A stretch of DNA of 64,000 nt from positions 992,001 to 1,056,000 of the forward strand of contig NZ_AP012330.1 in NCBI RefSeq assembly GCF_001025215.1, written 5' to 3'. The notes under the pieces were generated by a model that saw only the letters and a list, made by a program, of their open reading frames with translations, was not told where the DNA came from and did not search any database. The position numbers were made by a program, and so were the translations under genes. Shown piece by piece: positions 28,892 to 37,499 of the stretch. Source of the stretch: Bifidobacterium pseudocatenulatum DSM 20438 = JCM 1200 = LMG 10505. GTDB taxonomy: Bacteria > Actinomycetota > Actinomycetes > Actinomycetales > Bifidobacteriaceae. Each line of letters opens with the position of its first letter. The first letter of the stretch is position 1.

Positions 28892-30259
28892 ATGGCGGAA
28901 ATAATCACTGGCCCGTTCCATATGGATGAACAGGGATTTTTGGCAACGATCGAAGAACTTATCGAGCGGTTTGATGGATACAGTTCTGGCAAATATCTTG
29001 CGGAATTGGGAAAAATCCACGATGAATACGGTGAGATCGGATCTCTTTCGCTTTTTGACGAAAAAGTCTGTGAACTGGGGAAGGAATTATTCTGCAGCAC
29101 ATCATGGGTGGCGAATCTGGCGTGGGCCATGATTTCGTTCGATTATGATCTGGTTGAGCATGATGCGAATTTTCTTGATGGATGCCGTAACATCGTGCGT
29201 AAGTACGGTATGAGCGTTTGGCTCTATGAAATGATCAATGACGCTTCGATAGCGGTGGCTTTGCAAAGGCCCAGCAGCAGAATGCCATTCCAGATTGGAT
29301 TGACCTACACCAAGGATGTGTTTCGGAGAAGCAAGAAAAAGGGTGGAAAATACGCTACCAGCAAAAAGAAGAGACTGGCCTGCATGGCTGAATATTTGCA
29401 GGAAGTATATTGGCTGGCCGCGTACAGTCTGCTACGTTGGGGTGAGGAAGAGCCGCGTGCGGCCGATGTTGCGTTGATGGTGCTTGGATATGGCGGTATC
29501 GGCATGTGCATGCTGAGGGACGATCCGAAAGTGGTGGATTCCGGATGCGATGAAGACTTCTCCTATCGAAATCTGTGCGACCATCTGCGCGATCTTAGAA
29601 TTCAAGCCGATCTGGACTATGCTTGCAATGCCGACCTTGCCGAATCCATGTTGCTTGAATATCCCGCGTGTATGGATGCGCGATATCTGTACGATGCGGG
29701 GAAAATCGTGGAAGCGTATCGTGCTTTGTGGAACAAGCAGACTGAATCAGCTTCGCAAATCATGGAACGCGTTTACCAGAAGGGCGCGTATCAGGTGACG
29801 AACATTTGGGAGGATCCGCTGTACCTGCATGATCTTGCCCTGTCGCTGTTGGGGGCAGTCGGCTCGCGGCCCCTTACTGAAGGGTTCCGGACTCGTGATG
29901 ACAAGATGTTCCAGCAGGGAGTGGAAAGTCTGAGACGAACGACTGAATCCGTTAAAGGGATGGGGTTGGCGATGACATTGGGAGGGTACATCTGCTTCCC
30001 GGAACCGGAAAGTAGGGATGATGCGCTTTTCGCACCGCGAAAGGAGAAGAAACGATTAATGGACGCCTGTAACGGGCTTAGGGATTTGTCGGCAATGGTT
30101 GCGCTCTACCGTTTTCCAAGGGATATCGAATCCCTGCGTGCAACGCGTGCGCTTCTCGCTCATGACGCGAAGGGATATATCGATCTGATGGGTCCATACA
30201 TGGGAAGCGCGGATGAGACGGGAGGAAACGAGGGGAGGCCGGTTTCAATCGGCGACTGA
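28892..30259 (+). CDS. Protein of unknown function, 455 residues
   Basis: I do not recognise a family. ATG 28892 is chosen because AAAGGAG ends six bases before it; a frame start nine codons upstream lacks such a site. The product is soluble, rich in Leu, Tyr, Trp and charged residues, looks mostly helical, and has a basic patch RSKKKGGKYATSKKKR around residue 145. Repeated aromatic-leucine segments (LQEVYWLAAYSLLRWGEEE, YLYDAGKIVEAYRALWNK) suggest a helical-repeat (TPR-like) build, which is only an impression. Codon use is less GC-rich than the flanking operons. It is preceded by the DnaA-box-like cluster and lies at the border of a stretch with broken genes, so it may be an acquired gene. 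Confidence 0.7.
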   Translation: MAEIITGPFHMDEQGFLATIEELIERFDGYSSGKYLAELGKIHDEYGEIGSLSLFDEKVCELGKELFCSTSWVANLAWAMISFDYDLVEHDANFLDGCRNIVRKYGMSVWLYEMINDASIAVALQRPSSRMPFQIGLTYTKDVFRRSKKKGGKYATSKKKRLACMAEYLQEVYWLAAYSLLRWGEEEPRAADVALMVLGYGGIGMCMLRDDPKVVDSGCDEDFSYRNLCDHLRDLRIQADLDYACNADLAESMLLEYPACMDARYLYDAGKIVEAYRALWNKQTESASQIMERVYQKGAYQVTNIWEDPLYLHDLALSLLGAVGSRPLTEGFRTRDDKMFQQGVESLRRTTESVKGMGLAMTLGGYICFPEPESRDDALFAPRKEKKRLMDACNGLRDLSAMVALYRFPRDIESLRATRALLAHDAKGYIDLMGPYMGSADETGGNEGRPVSIGD

Positions 30260-30328
30260 TCGGCCTCTCAGATCGCGAACGTCAAAGCGTATGTATCATG
30301 GTTGTGCCGAGATTGAATGGCGGAACGT

Positions 30329-30718
30329 TCAGATGAACTTTGTCTCTTCGATCTCGGTGCATGCTATGCCGTATTGCTCCAACAATTCGCGAAATGCTTT
30401 TACGTATCTATCTGTGGCGAACTTCTGTGTGAATGACAGACAGAAGTTCTCGTTTACGTAATTCACTTCCACCAGCGTGGACGTCCAATCCGCATAGGCG
30501 TAACAATTTTGGACATGCCGTGCCAAAGAACCCCGATCGAACATTCCTGTATAACTGATGTCAGCTGTTGAACATCGCATGCTGATAACTTGTCTGCACA
30601 TCTGTTTCTGGGCTTCCAGATTCGGCAGGCTCTCAAGATAGTGATTCAGCCAAGTGGTTCCTGCCAGCTTGGGAATCAGTGTTTCAATATCGCACGCGTC
30701 TACCTGTTCATGGGGCAT
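30329..30718 (-). pseudogene. C-terminal remnant of a condensation-domain-like (acyltransferase) protein
   Basis: The 129-residue frame shows a pattern I associate with the C-terminal half of NRPS-condensation/acyltransferase-like proteins: ISYTGMFDRGSLARHVQNCY followed by a beta-strand region and FATDRYVKAFRELLEQYG. The first half of such a protein, with the HHxxxDG active site, is missing. Its 5' end runs into an oppositely oriented transporter fragment, so it is probably a truncated gene. The family assignment is tentative; a real small gene is possible. Confidence 0.4.
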
Positions 30719-30877
30719 TTTCAGCTTGGTCCGGCAGATGCGGCCCTTGGCACAATCTTTGCACAGACCATCAGTGTGATCGTCGCGCTGGTGGTGATTC
30801 GTTGCAAGCAGAAAGGCATTCGTTTAAGGAAGGCTGATTTCAAGCCGAATCGCAATATGTTGGGCGGCATTCTCAGC
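30683..30877 (+). pseudogene. Fragment of a MATE-family multidrug exporter
   Basis: About 65 codons read FNIARVYLFMGHFQLG, then GPADAALGTIFAQTISVIVA and a basic stretch RCKQKGIRLRKADFKP, matching the middle of MATE transporters (N-I-x4-L-F-M and the G-A-A-x-G-T-x-x-A-Q motif). Neither the first nor the last helices are present, and similarity stops near 30877. The remainder of 30260-30913 shows nothing further that I can support. Confidence 0.6.
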
Positions 30878-30913
30878 ATACGGACGTTCGTATATCGGCT
30901 TCATTACCCTGCC

Positions 30914-32197
30914 TTACTTGGAAATCGTATCGTCAAGGTGCGCAAACAGTGGGCGAGCCAACCATGCCAAGGGTAGTGATGCCAGTGCTGAAATCAGCAG
31001 AATAAGCCAAACCGTGCAATGTGCGTGCAGCCATCCGTAAAGCATCTGCCCGAGTGGCTGGGCGCATATCGTCAATGATGAAATAATGGCCATGACCTTG
31101 CCTGTAAGCGCGGTTGGTGTCCTCATCTGAATAGATGGTACGAGAATGAGGTTCAAGAAATCAACGGCGATTATGACTGCCGCAGTGCAGAGCACCAGCA
31201 TGATGAGCTTGGTTTGCGTTGAACATGGAAGCAGGAAGGCGATGGCCGGTGGGAGCAGCATAAGACTTTCCACGAACAACAACGAAGGGGCGTTTCGTGA
31301 TTTCAAACGGTTGGCGAAACAGCCAGCGATGAATGTTCCCGCTATGCCGGCAATGCCGATAATGCCATCGCATAGACCATATGTCGCCGCATCGTAGCCT
31401 AACGTAGTTCGAATAATGTAAGGAAAGCTTACTGAACTGAATCCAGTCAGTATCAGATTGATCCATGTGCAAACACCGGCTAATCGTGCTACGGTCGGCT
31501 CCTTGCGAAGCAGGAAAGCGGTCGCCGAATGCATATCGCCAATGATGACGTCGAGCAGGCAGATGCCGGCATCATCTTGATTCGATAGGGGCTTTGCGAG
31601 TCTGATGAAGCATTCAACCATGGCTGCCGACATAAGACATGCTGCGGTGATGAGCATCATCGGTCGAATGCCGACCAGCCCGTACATCACGCCACCTAGG
31701 AAACTCGGGAGTAATTGGCTGAGCTGCTGCACTTGGTTGATGATGGCCGCGCCTCGGCGAAGATCAGTGGAGGACTCTCTTCCGATGATTTGTGGCAGTG
31801 CGGATTGCACGACGGGAGTTTCCATGGCATCGAGTACTGCCAACACTACCTGCATGATGGCGATGGCGAGAATGTTGAATCCGGATAGTGCGAAAAACAC
31901 AGTCGCGAGCAGTGTGACGATTCCTGAGATGATATCGAGCGCCACCATCATGGCACGTTTGCTTACTCGGTCGGCCATAACACCTCCGAATGGGCTAATA
32001 AGTATGGTCGGAATGACGGATATGGCCAGCACGGTGGCGAAGGTCGTGGATGATGCGGTTTCGTCCAGTACCCACATGGACATGGCAAATCGGAGCATGG
32101 TATTGCCGAACAAGGAAATGCCTTGACCGAGTACAAGCAGGATGAAGTTTGCGGAGCACAAGCTGGATTGGAGTGTCTTTGCTGACGAGTTTTTCAT
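30914..32197 (-). CDS. MFS exporter, probably drug efflux, repressed by the neighbouring TetR protein
   Basis: A 427-residue protein with about 12 membrane helices, of the MefA/enterobactin-exporter-like branch of the major facilitator superfamily. The loop 2-3 motif appears as FGGVMADRVSKRAMM. GAAAGGAAT precedes the ATG at 32197. A palindrome (32212-32228) identical in plan to one in front of the TetR gene sits just upstream of the ribosome-binding site, so repression by that regulator is likely. The transported compound is unknown. The last codons lie next to the MATE remnant. Confidence 0.88.
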   Translation of the reverse strand: MKNSSAKTLQSSLCSANFILLVLGQGISLFGNTMLRFAMSMWVLDETASSTTFATVLAISVIPTILISPFGGVMADRVSKRAMMVALDIISGIVTLLATVFFALSGFNILAIAIMQVVLAVLDAMETPVVQSALPQIIGRESSTDLRRGAAIINQVQQLSQLLPSFLGGVMYGLVGIRPMMLITAACLMSAAMVECFIRLAKPLSNQDDAGICLLDVIIGDMHSATAFLLRKEPTVARLAGVCTWINLILTGFSSVSFPYIIRTTLGYDAATYGLCDGIIGIAGIAGTFIAGCFANRLKSRNAPSLLFVESLMLLPPAIAFLLPCSTQTKLIMLVLCTAAVIIAVDFLNLILVPSIQMRTPTALTGKVMAIISSLTICAQPLGQMLYGWLHAHCTVWLILLISALASLPLAWLARPLFAHLDDTISK

Positions 32198-32211
32198 GAC
32201 TATTCCTTTCG

Positions 32212-32228
32212 ATACCGACTGACGGTAT
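32212..32228. promoter_or_regulatory. TetR-type operator in front of the MFS exporter gene
   Basis: ATACCG-ACTGA-CGGTAT: two 6-bp arms around a 5-base centre, between the TetR gene and the MFS start. Same architecture as 32972-32990. Confidence 0.78.
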
Positions 32229-32271
32229 GTAAAAAAGGTACAAATAAAGACAGATTGACATTGCCGAGCTT

Positions 32272-32928
32272 TTATTGCGGATTACTGGCGAGTAGGAAGA
32301 AGCCTTCCGCAAGCCGATCTTCCATATCACTGTCGTGATCGATAAGTGGAACTCCGAGCGAGTCCATAATCAATCCAAGACCGTGGATGCGATGCTTGAA
32401 TTCACTTAGGGTAGTGATGGGGTAGAAGTTTGGGGCTAGCCAGTAATTGAACAGCAGTGAAAAAAGTTCCGCGGCTTCTTGAGGGTATTCGGTTGTGATT
32501 GAACCGTCCCTTAACCCCTCCTGGATGAAGTCGTACGCGATTTTGGTGCTGTCGGTTCGCCAGATGCGAAGATTTTCGGCGAGGATTTTCGGGTCGTTCA
32601 GCAGGGGAAACGCATCGCGCATGAGGGTCATATGTTCGGTGTCGGTAATCTGCATCATGAGCGAATTGCGTAGTTTCTGCAATCCGTTTCGTGAGCCATC
32701 CTCTTGATTTGCCTGGGGAAGAAGTCGTTCGTTGTCGGAATCTACCAGCGCATGCAGCATCGCTTCTTTGTTTTTGAAATGATGGTAGATAGCGCCTTTG
32801 CTGAGGTCTTCGAGCTCGTCGAGAATATCTTGAATCGTGGTGCGCTCATACCCCTTTTGCGCGAACAGCTTTTTCGCGGCGTCAAGGATTCGCTGTCGTG
32901 TCACTTCAGGGTGCGCATTGCGCGCCAT
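32272..32928 (-). CDS. TetR-family transcriptional repressor
   Basis: The 218 residues from ATG 32928 begin with a TetR helix-turn-helix domain (TRQRILDAAKKLFAQKGYER, then TTIQDILDELEDLSKGAIYHHF) and continue into a variable ligand-binding domain. AAGGAGAGG before the ATG supports this start over the longer frame that begins at 33135. It lies upstream of the MFS exporter gene on the same strand with 74 bases between. Operators before both genes suggest that it represses itself and the exporter until an inducer binds. Confidence 0.92.
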   Translation of the reverse strand: MARNAHPEVTRQRILDAAKKLFAQKGYERTTIQDILDELEDLSKGAIYHHFKNKEAMLHALVDSDNERLLPQANQEDGSRNGLQKLRNSLMMQITDTEHMTLMRDAFPLLNDPKILAENLRIWRTDSTKIAYDFIQEGLRDGSITTEYPQEAAELFSLLFNYWLAPNFYPITTLSEFKHRIHGLGLIMDSLGVPLIDHDSDMEDRLAEGFFLLASNPQ

Positions 32929-32971
32929 ATGCCTCTCCTTCGATGATGGAGTCGAATACACCGACATTATA

Positions 32972-32990
32972 CATACCGTTGGTCGGTATG
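32972..32990. promoter_or_regulatory. TetR-type operator in front of the TetR gene
   Basis: CATACCG-TTGGT-CGGTATG: two 7-bp arms around a 5-base centre, 44 bases upstream of the TetR start. The core ATACCG-N5-CGGTAT equals that before the MFS gene. Confidence 0.8.
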
Positions 32991-33307
32991 GTATGTCGGA
33001 TATCTCCCAGCTCGATCGAAAAGTGTGCCGAAAGACTCTCTGCAGATTTCTGCGAAGAAACCTGAATCTGCGTTGCCGGGGTGCGGGATGTCTGTCTTTT
33101 CTGCGGTTGGTGCATGATTGGGTGTCCAAGGTCAACTTGAGTGAGTGACGGCTGGTTTCCCGAAGGGAATAAGACCCTGGTTCCTATATGCCTTTTTATG
33201 GCATGGGGCTTTCGGTGAAGAACGATTGCATCCGATGTGAAAAATCCCACAAATCCGGCCCACGTCCTGCTCGAGAACTTCAAAACTGTTGCCAATACTG
33301 GAAACAC

Positions 33308-33351
33308 GCCGTATATAGTGTTTGAAAATGTGACGAGACACTGTATGTTGT
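33308..33351 (+). promoter_or_regulatory. Two NrdR-box-like sites upstream of nrdHIEF
   Basis: GCCGTATATAGTGT (33308-33321) and ACACTGTATGTTGT (33338-33351) resemble the NrdR box ACACWATATWTTGT, each with a few mismatches. Their starts are exactly 30 bp apart, close to three helical turns, the spacing typical of NrdR box pairs. They end 75 bases before nrdH. NrdR represses ribonucleotide reductase genes when dATP is high. The stretch 32991-33307 holds no gene that I can support. Confidence 0.65.
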
Positions 33352-33426
33352 GGTCTTGATTTTTATTTTCGTTCGGATAATGTGTGCCACATACCAACGA
33401 CGTACGGTCGTGAAAGGACGTGGAAC

Positions 33427-33660
33427 ATGAACATTACGTTATACACCAAAGCAAACTGCCCGCAATGCACGGCGACGAAACGCCAATTGGACAAACGAGG
33501 CCTTCCCTATACGACTGTCGACATTACGGCCAACGCACGTATTTCCGACAGATTGCGGAACGAAGGATGGCGGCAGATGCCAGTCATCATCGCAGACGAC
33601 GAATCCTGGTCCGGGTATCGTCCCGACAAAATCCACGAGCTGGAGGCTCGCTGCCGGTGA
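33427..33660 (+). CDS. nrdH: Glutaredoxin-like protein NrdH
   Basis: Small redoxin (77 residues) that reduces the class Ib ribonucleotide reductase, itself reduced by thioredoxin reductase. The active site is CPQC in [18 protein letters not shown], and the C-terminal [12 protein letters not shown] is the NrdH hallmark. ATG 33427 with AAAGGA upstream is preferred over an in-frame start 45 bases earlier. Its stop overlaps the GTG of nrdI. Confidence 0.95.
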   Translation: MNITLYTKANCPQCTATKRQLDKRGLPYTTVDITANARISDRLRNEGWRQMPVIIADDESWSGYRPDKIHELEARCR

Positions 33661-34091
33661 GCGCGTTGGTGTACTTCTCGTCGGCATCGGGCAATACGAC
33701 ACGCTTCGTCGAAGGATGCCGATTGGATGAATTCGGCATTCATACAATGCGCATACCGCTGCGGCCGGACGAGCCGGAGCTGCATGTGGATGAGTCCTAC
33801 GTCTTGCTGACACCCACATACGGCGGAGGAACAATCGGCAAAGCAGTGCCCGTGCAAGTCAAACGATTCCTCAATGATGAACGCAACCGCAGTGGCATCA
33901 TCGGCGTCATCGCATCGGGTAACACCAACTTCGGCGAAGCCTACGGCATCGCAGGCGACATCATCGCGGCTAAATGCCGCGTGCCGCTACTCTACCGGTT
34001 CGAACTGATGGGCACTTCAGAAGACACCGCGACCGTGCGCGAAGGACTGCGCAGATTTTTCGACGAATACACACAACAGGAACAACGATAA
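33657..34091 (+). CDS. nrdI: Flavodoxin-like protein NrdI
   Basis: FMN protein that supplies the oxidant used to build the dimanganese-tyrosyl cofactor of NrdF. The 144 residues from GTG 33657 begin with [20 protein letters not shown], the FMN phosphate loop, and contain LTPTYGGG and [18 protein letters not shown] overlap with nrdH. nrdE starts two bases after its stop. Confidence 0.95.
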   Translation: MSALVYFSSASGNTTRFVEGCRLDEFGIHTMRIPLRPDEPELHVDESYVLLTPTYGGGTIGKAVPVQVKRFLNDERNRSGIIGVIASGNTNFGEAYGIAGDIIAAKCRVPLLYRFELMGTSEDTATVREGLRRFFDEYTQQEQR

Positions 34092-34093
34092 CC

Positions 34094-36277
34094 ATGCCAG
34101 AAGATTCAACGACACCACACGCAGCAACCGACGTCATAGCCTCCTACGATCGCGCCCATGACTGGCACTCGCTCAACGCGATGCTGAATCTCTACGACAA
34201 GCAGGGGCGCATCCAATTTGATAAAGACATCCAAGCCGTACGCGAGTACGTCGAAAAGCACGTGCTGCCGAACACCGTCCGTTTCAACTCCACACAAGAC
34301 AGACTCAGCCGGCTCATCGCAGACGGCTATTACGACGAATCCGTATTTGCCCAATATGATGCCGAATTCCTTGACAGGTTCTACCGCAACGTGGATGACT
34401 GCGGATTCGAATTCGATACATTCCTCGGAGCTTTCAAGTTTCACCGCTCATACGCATTGAAAACCTTTGACGGCAAACAGTACCTGGAGAACTTCCCGCA
34501 ACGCGCGGCCGCCGTTGCGCTCGCGCTTGCCGCCGGCGACCATGCGGCCGCCGAATCGTATTTCGAAGAACTTATATCAGGACGTTTCCAACCGGCGACG
34601 CCCACTTTCCTCAACCTCGGCAAGGCGCAGCGCGGAGAGGCGGTCAGCTGTTTTCTCGTACGTATCGAAGACAACATGGAGTCCATATCGCGTGGCATCA
34701 ACGCCGCATTGCAGTTGAGCAAACGAGGTGGAGGCGTCGCGCTGTTGCTTAGCAATCTGCGCGAGGCCGGCGCGCCCATCAAGCGCATCAAACACCAGTC
34801 CAGCGGCGTTGTGCCTGTGATGAAACTGCTTGAGGACTCTTTCAGCTACGCCAACCAGTTGGGCGCTAGACAGGGTGCCGGTGCGGTGTACCTCAACGCT
34901 CATCATCCGGACATCATGCATTTCCTCGATACCAAACGCGAGAACGCGGATGAGAAGATCCGTATCAAATCTTTGGCTCTTGGAGTAGTGATACCCGACA
35001 TCACATTCGAGCTGGCGAAGAGACACGAACCTATGGCCCTGTTCAGCCCATATGACGTCGAACGCGTCATGGGCAGACCCTTCGCCGATGTCTCCATCAG
35101 CGAAAACTACCGGAATATGGTGGACGATGAACGCATCGGGAAAACCTACATCGACGCACGAGAGTTCTTCATGACTTTGGCCGAATTGCAATTCGAATCC
35201 GGATACCCGTACATGGTGTTCGAAGATACTGTGAACCGAGCCAACCCGATCGACGGACGAATCGCCATGAGCAACCTGTGCTCGGAGATCCTCCAAGTGC
35301 AGGAGCCAAGCACCTATCATGAGGATCTGTCCTACAATCACGTGGGACGTGACGTGTCCTGCAATCTTGGATCGCTCAACATCGCCAAAGCGATGGACGG
35401 TGATTTGGGACGAACCGTGGAACGTGCGATTCGCGCATTGACCTCGGTGTCGGAACATACGGACATCGCGTGTGTGCCATCCATCCGACGCGCCAACGAC
35501 GAAGGTCATGCCATCGGCCTGGGACAGATGAACCTCCATGGATTCCTTGCCAGAGAATCGATCATGTACGGTTCACCGGAAGCCCTCGACTTCACCGACA
35601 TGTACTTCATGACCGTTGCATACCATGCCTACCGTGCCTCGCATGAGCTCGCAGTCGAACGCGGAACACGGTTTGCAGGCTTCGAACGGTCCGCCTATGC
35701 GAAGCCTGCAGGCGCAGGCAACTATTTCGACAAATATACGAACGGCGAGCGCTCGCTGGCGCCGAAGACCGGGAAAATCGCGTCGCTGTTCGCACGGCGG
35801 GGCATCCATATCCCCAACGAGGATGATTGGCGTCGTCTGCGTGACGACATCATACGTGACGGTATCTTCAACCAATATCTACAGGCCGTGCCGCCCACCG
35901 GGTCAATTTCGTACATCAATCATTCCACGAGTTCCATCCATCCTATCGCCTCGAAGATTGAGATTCGCAAGGAAGGCAAGATTGGACGGATCTACTATCC
36001 AGCTCCGTATATGACCAACGACAATCTCCAGTATTTCGCGGATGCGTACGAAATCGGATGGAAGGCCATTGTTGATACGTATGCCGAGGCAACGCGGCAT
36101 GTCGATCAAGGCCTGTCGTTGACCTTGTTCTTCCCCGATACGGCGACTACCCGAGATTTGAACAAGGCGCAGATTTATGCATGGCGCAAAGGCATCAAAA
36201 CGCTGTATTACATCCGCATTCGTCAGCAGGCGTTGTCTGGCACCGAAGTACAAGGCTGCGTCAGTTGCATGTTGTGA
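34094..36277 (+). CDS. nrdE: Class Ib ribonucleotide reductase alpha subunit
   Basis: Reduces ribonucleoside diphosphates to deoxy forms, giving DNA precursors. The 727 residues have the cysteines in [12 protein letters not shown] and [10 protein letters not shown], the catalytic NxCxE-like region, the [18 protein letters not shown] segment and the C-terminal redox pair in GCVSCML. ATG 34094 gives the normal family length; a longer frame runs back into nrdI. Part of nrdHIEF, the oxygen-tolerant type of reductase. Confidence 0.97.
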   Translation: MPEDSTTPHAATDVIASYDRAHDWHSLNAMLNLYDKQGRIQFDKDIQAVREYVEKHVLPNTVRFNSTQDRLSRLIADGYYDESVFAQYDAEFLDRFYRNVDDCGFEFDTFLGAFKFHRSYALKTFDGKQYLENFPQRAAAVALALAAGDHAAAESYFEELISGRFQPATPTFLNLGKAQRGEAVSCFLVRIEDNMESISRGINAALQLSKRGGGVALLLSNLREAGAPIKRIKHQSSGVVPVMKLLEDSFSYANQLGARQGAGAVYLNAHHPDIMHFLDTKRENADEKIRIKSLALGVVIPDITFELAKRHEPMALFSPYDVERVMGRPFADVSISENYRNMVDDERIGKTYIDAREFFMTLAELQFESGYPYMVFEDTVNRANPIDGRIAMSNLCSEILQVQEPSTYHEDLSYNHVGRDVSCNLGSLNIAKAMDGDLGRTVERAIRALTSVSEHTDIACVPSIRRANDEGHAIGLGQMNLHGFLARESIMYGSPEALDFTDMYFMTVAYHAYRASHELAVERGTRFAGFERSAYAKPAGAGNYFDKYTNGERSLAPKTGKIASLFARRGIHIPNEDDWRRLRDDIIRDGIFNQYLQAVPPTGSISYINHSTSSIHPIASKIEIRKEGKIGRIYYPAPYMTNDNLQYFADAYEIGWKAIVDTYAEATRHVDQGLSLTLFFPDTATTRDLNKAQIYAWRKGIKTLYYIRIRQQALSGTEVQGCVSCML

Positions 36278-36307
36278 AACCTGTGACTTGAAAGGAAAAG
36301 AAAAGAC

Positions 36308-37406
<1,099 letters not shown>

Positions 37407-37447
37407 CTGTATCCCAGACAACCCCGAGGAAAGCAGCTATGGGAAAC

Positions 37448-37499
37448 CGTCACGGGCGAGTTCGCGTCGGATCATCCACGCAGATATCTGCCCGTGACG
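37448..37499. terminator. Inverted repeat between nrdF and the uvrA-like gene
   Basis: CGTCACGGGC (37448-37457) pairs with GCCCGTGACG (37490-37499) across a 32-base loop that includes the stop codon of the uvrA-like gene. It lacks T-runs, so a role as terminator for the two converging genes is only possible. Confidence 0.3.

Noticed and set aside
32906..33397. 163-codon minus-strand frame upstream of nrdH
   Set aside because: It overlaps the TetR start, its operator and the NrdR boxes, and shows no protein-like pattern.
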